A stretch of DNA of 64,000 bases from Bugulina stolonifera. Lineage: Eukaryota; Bryozoa; Gymnolaemata; Cheilostomatida; Bugulidae. The notes beneath the pieces are model-generated. The model was not told the DNA's origin. It made no database searches and was given only the letters and a program-made list of their open reading frames with translations. Each line of letters opens with the position of its first letter. The first letter of the stretch is position 1. Below are positions 21,241 to 32,688 of the stretch, one piece after another. The stretch is from the NCBI GenBank assembly GCA_935421135.1, contig OW285188.1, forward strand, positions 19,817,233-19,881,232, written 5' to 3'. Both the position numbers and the translations under genes were made by a program.

Positions 21241-22910
21241 GCTATTGGTCTCTCTCTCTTTGCATGTAAAGTAGATATGGCTCAATGTCAGTCATTGTTT
21301 AGTTTCTTTTTTCTTTTTCACAAGGTTTTTGGTGTTGGTCAACTATCATATTTCTGGCCTCCTATACCACTTTATTCCTAATTTAATGCCATCAGTATGC
21401 ACACCTTTCTCTAATTATACGCCACTTCAGATCTTTACCCTTCCTCATACCCATACTTCAATTAGTGTACCTGTTGTGATCTATCGTATTAATTCTAGCA
21501 ACTTTTACTTTAAATATTTTTTTGTTTTCTCCTAACTCATTTCCCCTGCTCATCCTACTGAACATTCCAACTTGGTTGCCATTATTAACTTCACCTTTTA
21601 CCACTCTGTATTACCCGTTGTCACAACCATCTAATGTAACTAGTAATGCATTTCAAGCGAAGGAATGCTGGGTATTAGGCAACATTGTCTGGGTGCCCAA
21701 GTTATGTATTATACCAGCCATGTTTTGTGTTCGTTTTTACTGGGTGTACTTGTACCAGTACATTGTTGAACTCGATGCAATAGCGGTTTTTCTTCTATAT
21801 TCTTGCCTATCTATGCCTTTATTTATGCCTTTATTTATGCCTTTTATTTTGCAACTACTACTGATATTGGTTTTAGTGTAAAGAGTGTAAAACCAACCAT
21901 CACTCCAGTAATGTATCCAGTTAGCCTAATCTAATAGTAATTTTATCTATCTAGAATGGTAAATTAGTTTTACTCGTACAACTGTCACACAAGTCAATAT
22001 ACTCTTTGCTTGCCACTGTTGTACCTTCTAGTGTGAAATGTAACCATCACAGTAGGTTTTCACTTTGTGTGCTGGATCAAGCTAGCTCAGAAGTAGTTTG
22101 CTGTATTTTTAACTTTTGTTTGCTCAATATAGTATTGCAGAGTACTTATTGCTCTCTTATATCAAATAAAAAAATTTAAAACTATGGTGAACTAGCATGT
22201 TCATTTACGATATTGTTATTCAATGAAACCTCATGAAGTGGTATCATGTATACAAAATATGTATTGCAATGTACATGTAGTACAATCTGATATGTGATAT
22301 ACTATTTAAAAGAGAATAATTAAAGATGCAAACACCCCATTACTTACTAAAAATACTTCAGCTGGTTGTTGAGAATGGACTTTTTTATGTTATTTCCTGC
22401 AGTGGAGTAATGGACACTGCCCATCGTATAATAGTCTTGTCTACGTCCACAAAGCAACAATATACTATGTATTTTAATAATCTCACACCATATCCATAAT
22501 CAAAAAGCATCATTTTCTTCTTCAATATTTTGTGTCACTGTCGCGAAAGATTCAAGATTGCCAAATCACTAATATAACATTGCTAATTGTTCACAGGCCA
22601 TGTAGTTCTACATGTATGCACATGTACATGTACATTATATGCTAGTCCTAGGTTATTGGTCACAACTCAAAATTGTCTCCTCCCAACAAAGTAAACCGTA
22701 TTAGGAGAGGATAACTTTCAATCAGCAGTAATATACATCGTTGTGCAACTACATAACACAGTAACAGAAACAAATTATATTCTGTTACATACACTGACCG
22801 ATCAGGTAACAACCATAAGTCTAAATAAAATTATCTGTAATAAATTACTATACATAGGACTGGGGCCTTCAAATTTACATTACCCTGTATTAGTGTAATG
22901 TTTTTGAATG
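21241..22910. other. Intergenic, no gene supported
   Basis: ORFs at 21199-21881 are pyrimidine-rich with no splice or family support. A 12-bp repeat (ATGCCTTTATTT) occurs three times near 21810-21845. TACATGTACATGTA runs lie near 22610-22635. An AGTTGTCCTC-like inverted pair lies at 22672-22720. Confidence 0.45.
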
Positions 22911-23545
22911 TGTTACATACGAGAGCCGAGGGCTACAAGTATGGGAAGGGCTTGAAAGGTGGTAGAGGCCGACCAAGTGTACCTTCTGCTCATTACATAA
23001 AAGAGTGAACAGTTGTATGTGCTCTTTATAGGTGTAGTGTAGATTATATCAGACGTAGGCCGATGCCGAGACTCATTGGAGCTCAGGACCGACGTAGGTC
23101 ATGTAGAGTTTATACTCCGAGGAAGTGTAGAGAAAGATTGTCTAGCCTTGAGATCCTAAGCTCGACGCTAGGTTCATTAGAACCCGGGATCGGCCTAAGC
23201 CTAAGGGGTGGATAGAGATCTGCTTAGCCTAGGGTGAGGTGAACTCGAGCCGTACTGAATCCCACGGGGATTCTCAGGTGGAGTTACCCGCCTAAAGAGT
23301 AAGCCTCTGTAGGTTGAGTTAGGAGATGTTGCTTTATTCAAGCGCAATCAACAACTGAATTACAACACAAAATGCACTGCCTTATATACATAACAAACCT
23401 CCGGCCAAAAGAGCCCGACATGGTATCGGCCGGTCGACATGGTATCGGCTCCGGAACTGATGCAACAACATGGATGGTTCCGCCCGATGTCGGCCACATA
23501 AAGGGTCGGCCTTGGCACAAAATGTGCTTACAATAAGGAGAAACA
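22911..23545 (-). mobile_element. Solo LTR of an LTR retrotransposon
   Basis: A GC-rich island with TG...CA ends: TGTTACATAC at 22911 and GGAGAAACA at 23545. Read on the minus strand it has a TATA box TATATAAGG (23388-23380) and, ~45 bp later, a poly(A) signal AATAAA (23338-23333), then a long U5-like part. A duplicated CGACATGGTATCGG lies near 23415-23450. No internal region or matching target duplication was found, so it is a solo or decayed LTR. Exact ends are inferred. Confidence 0.6.
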
Positions 23546-25261
23546 TGTCATATATAATTATGAGCTTAATCTATAAGGTCGGCCATGAAGTTACTATATA
23601 AATGGCAAAAAGACTATTAAATTACAACCAAGCAAGAGTAGACAATTACGGAGGATATGTATAAATGTGGGAAAAACCAAGATGCAATATGAGTGTAATC
23701 CCAGAGCTTGATTGCTAGTATATGTACATGTATATATAAGACACGCAGTGTATAAGATAATAATGAATGCATGAATGAGTATGGATACAATAAGATGTCA
23801 TGCATGGATAAGATTATAATATGGTAATGTCAGCTATGATACTGTTTGTGTGGCTGGCCTAGGGAGCCATAACCACGGAGGCTGTTTCACCACATTAGTA
23901 CTATCTTTGGTCTATCAATTTCATAATTATTTTATTACCTTCCTCTTTTCAGCCAAGCGTTAATTGGTCAAGTTTATCCTATCCTTGTAAAGCACAAGTT
24001 TGCATGTATTATTTGCTTGGGCAAATACTAATTACTATTGCAGTTGGCTAGTTGATCAGCTCTTAGCAGATTTTTGTGGCTACAGCTGCAGATTTTTCAG
24101 ATGATCCTTATAATCTGGTTCACCATATTCTAGTCTAGTACAGAATGACTAAGAAGATGAGTAATTATCTGCAATATTCTGTTCATAGTACTCTTTACAA
24201 ATTGTGTCATATAATGTAGTTTTATTATTAAAGCATTGTTATACATGATGTGTATATTATATACATGTACATGTACATGTATTCTCAATCTGCATGCAGT
24301 CTACTGTTTCTGCTTTTGGGTTATATACACTGTAATGATGTACATGTACATGCACATGTCTAATATGGGATGGTGGGCTCTGGATTATAATGCAAAGTTG
24401 CGCTCTCTCTTTTAAGAGAGAGATTCGTGGGGACAACTTTGTGCAACTTGTATTTTGACCCAAATATATTACACTGTATATACATTACAATATGTAATGC
24501 CTGTGTGAAGATTGACTATAATATATTATGGTGGGTCAATAATTCTACAAATGACTTGATAATCAAGTTTACATGTTTACTGTGTACCAGTAGTAATCAT
24601 GTTCAGCATTCGACTCAATACTCATTATGACTGTAGCTTTTGATTGCATAGGAACTGCTGTGATAAAGTTAATATCTACCCCTCTTACTCCTTGGTCCAA
24701 CCAATAATACTGTATATTTGGAGTCGAGTGCTTCTACCATTGTAGCTACTATGCACCAGATGAATGCATCTTTAATTAATTTTTATTACTGAAACTGGTA
24801 CAAAAATACTCAGTCCAGAATAACACTTACAGACTAATAAATTATGCTCTATAAATATATGGACTTGATCCTGCTTTTAAACTATCTTGTTGAATGAAAA
24901 GAAGTTTTTTAATCTTGAAAAAATGTGAAGAGTTTATACTAATCTGCCACCCTTGTACATTTATTAAATTATTATAGCTACCCATTAGGCTGTGCCAAAG
25001 AGTTATCTCCCCCAGATATTTCCATGGGTTACACAATTATTTACAATGCTAATGATAATTGGATGGAAAACAACTGAAACTTCTTTTGCCAATGAAGTAA
25101 GAAAATAACTCCAAACCTGTTCAATTCTATAATTTGGAAGTGGAAAGCTTCTGCTCTATTACAATACATAATGTGTTAACTTGAAGGGACACTGTGTTTC
25201 ACTTCAAGTTTTACATGCTTGGTAAGCTAAGCTTAGACTTACTAAGCTAATAGACTTACAG
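23546..25261. other. Intergenic, no gene seen
   Basis: Contains a (TACATG)n run near 24262-24282 and a hairpin CTCTCTCTTTT/AAGAGAGAG near 24403-24422. No exon-like ORF is supported. Confidence 0.45.
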
Positions 25262-25473
25262 CCTTTACTTCCCACAATTAATCCCAGGTAAGAAAGCAAT
25301 GATCTAAAGAGATCTGCATTTTGGGGTGGAGAACGGGCACTTCACCAATGAGAAAGTCACTAAGTGGCACAGGAGCATTATAAGGTTAGTTTCTCATCCT
25401 AACACCACCAATGACCTGTTAGAGAGATTGAATCTGGGACTCTCCTGCATGGAAGTCCAAAGCCCTAACCACT
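25262..25473 (-). mobile_element. tRNA-derived SINE, second copy (decayed, 5'-truncated)
   Basis: Same family and orientation as 6516-6761. It shares the TTACCTGGGATTAAT tail, AGATCTCTTTA, TTCTCCACCCC and CCTTATAATGCTCCTGTG. The A box is cut at GTGG and the B box is degraded (AGATTCAATCT). No target duplication was found, so it is older than the first copy. Confidence 0.85.
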
Positions 25474-25532
25474 ATTATGCATATAAAGGGAATATATTGG
25501 AATTGAGAGCATTTGACAGCCTATTATAATAA

Positions 25533-25771
25533 GGTTGTGGTAAAAGACGTGAGCGTGATGTGAGAGATAAATGGCATGAGAGCATGAAGACAACCCCATC
25601 CAATGTTAGAATACTTATAATGGGGAGGAGCTAGACGGAAATAAGCTTCTGGTTGGTGGTTGAGGTTAACAAGAGTTTGATTTTTAATGGTAGTAACCTC
25701 AGTTGGAGTTGTCTTCTTTTACTCTCACGTCATTTATCTCTCACGTCACGCTCACATCTTTTACCACAACC
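25533..25771. mobile_element. MITE with 65-bp terminal inverted repeats
   Basis: The left arm starts GGTTGTGGTAAAAGACGTGA and continues through GAGAGATAAATG to GACAACCCC. The right arm (25706-25771) is its inverted copy with few mismatches, ending TCTTTTACCACAACC. The unique centre is ~110 bp. Both flanks contain ATTATAAT-type sequence, so the target duplication cannot be placed and the superfamily is open. It sits ~60 bp beyond the SINE copy. Confidence 0.85.
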
Positions 25772-27654
25772 AATTATAATATTACTAAAGGCCTACAAAA
25801 TAGATATGACAACTCTGTGACTTTGATTAGAACAGGTAAAATACTGTGCTATTTATCAAAAAACAAACTACATTCTCACACTAAATGTTTGAAATGTCTG
25901 TCCACACTAAGATGGCTGGGAGAGCTAATCATGAATCATGATATACAGATAAAACAGATATCCTTGACATATTGTGATGTTGGCAATTTTGTGATGATTA
26001 TACATAACAAAACAAGTAACACTCCCAGGTAGTATTGGTATATAGCATAGTTATGAACACACTATCTAAACTTTGCGTGTAGCGCAGGTATTTCTGCACC
26101 ATAATTGTAGACGCTATAATATATGGTATAGTCGCACAGTAAACTTGTTATGTTATAATTATTTTTCTTCATATATGTAGTTATTACCATGATACTCATC
26201 CTGCACAAGTGTGATATTATCAATTCCTTTATTCAGCTTCCAAATAGTTGTCTGGTAATATTATATTATCTGATATTCTCCATCTCTAAGCAGAAAGATT
26301 GCATTGGGGATTTTATGTTCACATTCTGGTGCATATGGTGTTATGCAACAAATTTCTCAATATGAAATACATTTCTACTAGTTGACCTGCTTAAGTATTA
26401 AAATGGTTGTCACATGATATACTGCGATAACAAAGTCGCATACATCTGACAGTAGGTTTTGACTGGGAATGATATTGTAATTAATGTCTTTGAATCTGGT
26501 AAAAAGTGCATCCATGTCCGCTGGTGGAACCCTATTTTGTAGGAATTTCTGGAATCTGAATTTCAGCAACAGTGTCTACTTCTATTGAATAATTCACACC
26601 TGGACAGACAGCATAGTATAGACTAGATTACCACTCAGTCATTATTATACATGTAGTTATGTAAGATTATAGGTCTAAAATAATTTAAAATCTTGGTTAG
26701 GTCACACAAATTTCTGACCATATCATTTGTCGATTCTGAAAGTAGCCCAGGGGTGCTATGATCAACTTGAAGATTATAGGCCTACCCAAAAATGCTTCAC
26801 AATTCGTTCTATCTCCTTAATCCAAACCATGGATCTACTTAATAAAGAGGTAGTAATATTAAACATAATGGTAAATTCTATTAATCTTAATATAATATCC
26901 TAAATCTAAATCCTAAAGCTCTTTACATTTATAAATCATTCATCCTACTTACCCGGATTTTAGAATAATAATTTTCCTGTAGATGAGCGTCATTGCCTTA
27001 GGGCATCAAACCTACTTAACTTTTGGAGAGATCGCTGGCAATGTGTGGGAACCCTTTCTTTCTCAACTGGATAAAAGTGATCAACCAGAGATACCAATAT
27101 TGCTTGCTGAGGTCAACTATATAATATCATAGCATACTTTACTACTTTCAAGTCAGAAGTCAAAGTTCTGATCACGCTTCAAAACCTATAAAATCACAGC
27201 CATGACGTACATGTATTTCTAACTACATAAAAGTATAAGTATACCAGGATGATTATATTGGTCATAATTTTATTAGGTCCATGTGATGACATTATTACAC
27301 CTAATCAGGTCTGCAGGGCTTACAAGCCTACTACTGTCTACTAACTGTCTCAGTGTAATAATCAATGTAGGTATGAGCTGTCTTTGATCTTTACACATAA
27401 TGGACTTGTGAATGCTTTGCTTTTTTGCTCAAACAACTATTAGATATGCATGCAATTCTGCTAACAAGTTGTGAATGACAGAATTTTAACTGTAACTGTA
27501 ATAGTAGCCAAAACTCTTGAATAGTCTTGGATCCATTTTTGTGGCTGAGGTTTGAGGTAACAACCAATAATATAGAGAAGACAACTTCTCCCACTTTAGT
27601 TTTGGCAAAGAACTGAATTTATCTCAAATTTCTCCCCTTTTGCATAGATTTAAA
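25772..27654. other. Intergenic, no gene supported
   Basis: No recognised repeat. A 63-codon minus-strand ORF (26378-26569, containing FRFQKFLQNRVPPADMDAL) reads like a protein fragment but lacks start, splice or family support. Confidence 0.4.
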
Positions 27655-27782
27655 ATGAGGTTGCGAGCCTTGAATTGGATATTTCATTTCTTATTTGTAT
27701 TCGAAATTATACTGACATTGTCTTTGGTGACATCGGCAAAGACGGATGATCCCTTAGTTCAGACTCATTTCCTGCCAGATAA
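27655..27782 (+). CDS. Candidate signal-peptide exon, gene unidentified
   Basis: ATG at 27655 follows an acceptor-like TTTTGCATAG. It opens a peptide starting MRLRALNWIFHFLFVFEIIL with a long hydrophobic core and an Ala-containing cleavage-like region (LVTSAKTDD). A possible but weak donor AA|GTGCCC lies at 27782 (phase 2). Without splicing it stops at 27807 (50 residues). It could be the first exon of a secreted-protein gene. It could also be an alternative first exon of the ephrin gene 5 kb downstream, whose second exon also needs phase 2. Chance ORF is equally possible. Confidence 0.3.
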
Positions 27783-27807
27783 GTGCCCTCTTAATTTTCT
27801 TCACTAA

Positions 27808-30800
27808 TTAATATAATTATTATTATTTTACTTATTAAAACATTATTACAATGTGAAGTACATTAGACAGTGTCCTTTCTGGTGACTGAGGACAGGTGGC
27901 GCTGATGCATACCTTCTCTGTGCATTAGGAATGGCTGCTCAGTGGTGCATTACTAATGCCAGACTTATCACATATCTTGATAAGCACATATTCAAGTCAC
28001 CAGTTACCATTTTCTATTCCATATTACAGCAGGTCATTTTCTGTATCATTAGTTATAATTCAGGTGTCATTGTGGCTATTATATATTGTAATCGTCATTT
28101 TTACAGACAACTGATTAACCACACTAATATGTGAAGTCGAGAGAAGGAAACTGGTTTGCAATGATAAGGTTTTATGCTTGGTGACGCAGTTTTCACCATT
28201 TGTTTTCTGTTTGGGAGAGTGGCAAGAACTAGCTGTGATTCTAACAAGGAAAGCTTGAGTTATTCCAATAGCGTCTGGCTGGATTTAATGCACGTCCTTT
28301 GAATGAAGGTAAGAGTATACATTGTACTAGTGCTGCTCTAGTTGCATGGTAACAGAGGTCAACATTACCGGCAGCAAAAATTTGTACACTTTGTTTTAAA
28401 AACATTTCGTAATATATCAACTGCATTAAATCAGGTTTACTAATAACCTGGAGCAACGGTGGACTTGGTGCACAAGTTACATGTAGTTTATCATGGCCAA
28501 TCATTTCTATGGACATTCAGTTATTTGCATAATACGTAACAGTAGATTACTCTGGCCTGCTAGAGAAATGTACTAGACTAGGTACATAATATTACTATTG
28601 GGAGAACATTAAGCCAGCACTTTTTGATTTTGTAATTTATATCAGTGTCAAGGAAGAATGGAAAGACAATTTAAGCGTATTTGGCATCCAAAATAGTCAT
28701 TAAATCTGCATAAGCACTAATGTTTAACATAACTGTGATATTATTACACTTAAGAGTGGAAAAAACTTTTGTTAGCATTACAGATTTCTCACACTGAATC
28801 ATCATAATTCGACTATTATAGTAACATATTGCATTTCCTCAATACTTATTCTATTGACCAGAAAAGAATTTACACTTTGTCTTGTGTTAAAGTATCACAC
28901 CTCAGTTATAGAGCTGCAGTAGTTGCATATTATATCAATGGATTTAGATTTGTAAAACTGCTATTAAGCCGGAATAAGTCTAGCAAAATCTGGTAGTATC
29001 TGTATTCAAACCTAACAAAACTTTGGTGAGTAAATTGGCTGATGCTGGGACATTCACAATCTATATACTGAGAACAGACAACTCTCTTCAGCAACTATTT
29101 TTAATCAATAGTTTAAAAAAATAGTTCAAAATAGTCAATGGGTGAATGGACAGACAACATGGTGCTCAACTGACTAATACAAATAAAGTAACCGCTCTAA
29201 TGTCTGTATGTACATGTAGTAGATGGGACTCATAAAAACAGCAAGTTACTCAAATCCAGCCATGAATGCATGTTTATTTAAAAAATTAAAATTTATCTTT
29301 TTATCACTGTTACCAGTTAGAAATTAACTAGCTAATGATTAATTGGTCTAACAGGTGTTGTTGCTCTATGAGCTGTCAGTTGCCAAAATGTTAAGCTTAT
29401 GTATATTCCTGATTTCACATGGTATGTCTACTATCTCCACAGCCACCACAGAGTGCATAACCCAAATATTTGTCTTACTTTGTACAAAAAGTGGAAATGG
29501 CTACTTGCTTACTTTACTTTTTATGAAACTGCTAGAATGATAAGTTCATTATCTCCTAGTAAAGCAGTAGTAGAGTTGAGATCACTTTTACCAGCTTTCT
29601 TGAGGGGGTCGTCTGTTAATATTTTATTTCTTTTTATGATAATTGAGTTTAATTAAACTAGTTAATCTCACAAAGCTGGCGAGACATGAGATTATTTATA
29701 ATGTTATAGTAATAAAATATATGAGCCTGCTTATGCTGCATAGATAGTATCTTCGAGGCCTAAATTAGCATTATTGGTAATAATATTATTTCTTTTTCAT
29801 AAATTACGTAAAGTTTATACTTTTGAATTTCTACAACTCGTTGACTTCATCTACAATGTAGTATAATATACATGTATCAGTGGTGTGTGAGGATTGTTTC
29901 ATAAAGGGTGGGGATTTACTCCATATAGCTGTTGACCTACTTCACTATGACCTACCTTCTAAATAACCTGTAAAATATTGCTGCCCACTATCTAAATAAA
30001 AATGAAATTACTTTTATTGCTAAAACCAAATGTGTTGAATTATGGAAGTTGTTTCCCATGCCATTATAATATTAGGCCCGTGGAGGCTACATGCATGTTT
30101 GCATAATAACTTATAATTATATTTAATATCATGATAATATTAAGGGGTCTTATATAAAGATTTTCCAACTGAATAAATGATCTTGAGGTGCCTTATGTAA
30201 TAGCGGTTTTGCACTCATTTGCATAGATTAGTCCTATTAATTCATTAGACTTCTTAAGCTCTTGATTCCAGAGATTATCATGGCATTTTCTAATACTACT
30301 TTATAGAATATTGTTGGGACAACTCTGGAATGCAGCTGATGTGGAAAAAGCATGTGACTCTGTGTTTTGGTTGAAATACGAACAAAAAATTGAATATTAA
30401 GCCTAGCAAACGGATACTAGATATCAGTTGTAAGCCGACAGTAATATTCTTAGATGAAGCATGGGATCAGACTTCAGCTTGTGTGGTTTTACAGCAAGAT
30501 TTGGTGATCTGAAACAGCTGTTTGCATGTTTGTCATCTAAGACACTAAGTAGCAATGTAAAAACACACCAATGTTACATCACAGTGTTTTAGGCATGACG
30601 GAAAATATTTCTATCCGGCTCACTAAGTGCAATGCTACTTATTCTTGCACGTGTTTCATTTTTTTGTTATTAGGTTTGCTGCCTCACTCTATAATGTTGA
30701 AGAAGTCCCAGTAATAGAATTGTAATTGTGCAAATTCTCTTTACAGCTCACTTAGCGTTAGATTGGGTACGAATAGGAAATATTATATCTAATGTACATG

Positions 30801-32619
30801 TAGGTTGTTGTGTATATTTATATTTATACTGGGTAGAGGAAAGAGGAATATGATTGGCCATCCCTTTCATGTTGAATCTCAGCTTTCAGATGTGGCCTTT
30901 ATTTAACATTTTAAATAAACAAGCGGGTTAGACACGGAGCATAGGCTAATATAGTTCATGGATCACTTTGATAAAGAGCAGGTAGAATGTAGATGTGTAT
31001 AATAGTAGACTCATTGCTTGTACTGTATCCATAGACAGTCTTTCAAGGGTCAATCTTCTATGAGCTGTTCTATTTTTTGTGTGTGTAAAGCAGAAACCAA
31101 CTAAATTTTTTGGGTAGAATTGATGAGAAATCTAGATTGGAAAGTGATTAATGAGCCTAATGACTAGAAATTAATGGATCAAAATTTAATTGATAATCAG
31201 TGTATGTTTGTAAATGTATTATAATATACATGTGCATGGATGTACATGTAATTATCCATAAAACTAGCAGCCTCTCCACATAGAGCACACTCATAAACTA
31301 CTGATGTAATAAGAAGTTGTCCTCCCTCAATTTGATGACTAGATTATGATAAATAGCTTATGAGTAATTGTCCATGCCTCCACAGCTGAAGCGCCTGTTA
31401 CTATCTGTCCATTCTCGTTGTATATCGGTGTCACCAAGCTTAATTCACTGCTAATTTCTAAGCATGGTTTTGTAATAAATTTCCCTTTTTATTTAATCTA
31501 TCAAATGTGTGCCCAGTGTGAAATGCATGTGCTTATACAGTGTAGTTGGCTCCCCTTTCCCCAACTTATTAATGTTTGTGTATTGCCAATCTGATAATTT
31601 TCAGGCGGCTTGACTCGTCTAGCATAAGTGTATTTAATTTGGCTTAAGTATGCTGCTTGGTAGTAGACTTCAAACAACTTGTTGAAATTGTTTAAATTAA
31701 AATTAATTTCAACTAACTACATTCTGTACCAGTAGAATATAACATGGAATAACTAGTGGACAGGTAGTATGAGTTAGTACATTATAAGGTAGACTAAACA
31801 GATTACAACGACAACTAGTTAACAGGTCTAGGCATTAATATAAGATTGTACATACTGATAGTGGACGGTATAATAATAGGTGGGCTTACTAGATCAATTG
31901 GTGAGACGCAATGGTACGTGGAACTGAAATAGTGATGTAGAAGCCTACTGCAAGAAACGCCCAGTAAAACTTTAAGAAGGAAAACCATTTAACACTCTTG
32001 GGGACAGTATTCTGAATCTTGGGTTAAAATGCAGAGGAATGAAAACCTCAACTGCATTGGCAACCATCTGGGTTGAAGTTATCCTACATGTACTATGTAA
32101 TATGTATATGGTTTGGTTTTAGTCTTATCCCCTTCAAATCCATGGGATTATCTCCTCTTAAGCTTTTATTAATTATTTATTTTCTGCATATTCCATCTAA
32201 GTAATCCATCAGTTATCATTCCCAAGGTAGAGGCTTACCTACTATTTGCTAATTCCCATGAGGTTTCCAGGTCACTGGGTTCACAATTGCTCATTGAAAA
32301 TAACAAATTGGTAGTTATGCTCTCTCTCCCTACCTAGTCTTAAGCTCCGCCTAAAATGATAATAGGATAATGCTGGCTTCTATTAATCATACAACTTGTT
32401 GACTGCACAGTTTATAGATTGTACTATATACTTGGAACAAGAGCAACACAGTCATCACTTGATATCACTCACATATCTAACAGGAATTAGCACCCATAAA
32501 ATTCCAGTGTTGTGTGACACCGTATTGATATTCTACAACAGATGACTCATACTCGGCTCTTCACATTTCATCTCATCTAATTAGCTGTCGTAGGTGGAGG
32601 ATACAGATCACATATCATC
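27808..32619. other. Intergenic, largely featureless
   Basis: No gene is supported. Around 30318-30405 a + frame reads NAADVEKACDSVFW, resembling reverse-transcriptase motif A (DxxKAFDSV), which may be a tiny LINE relic. An AGTTGTCCTC half-site lies near 31312. Confidence 0.4.
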
Positions 32620-32688
32620 ATGGTATTTGGGTATTGTAGATGGACTGATATTCTCTCACATTTCCTTCACCACAGTTACCTAAAGAAA

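Noticed and set aside
21199..21881. Chain of + strand ORFs rich in Pro/Leu/Phe
   Set aside because: Pyrimidine-rich non-coding sequence; no splice logic or family.
23338..23520. 60-codon minus-strand ORF in the GC-rich island
   Set aside because: Lies across the TATA/R region of the solo LTR; no protein similarity recognised.
28241..28516. 91-codon minus-strand ORF (LPSFKGRALNPARRYWN)
   Set aside because: Protein-like at one end but no homologue recognised and no supporting exons; left unannotated.
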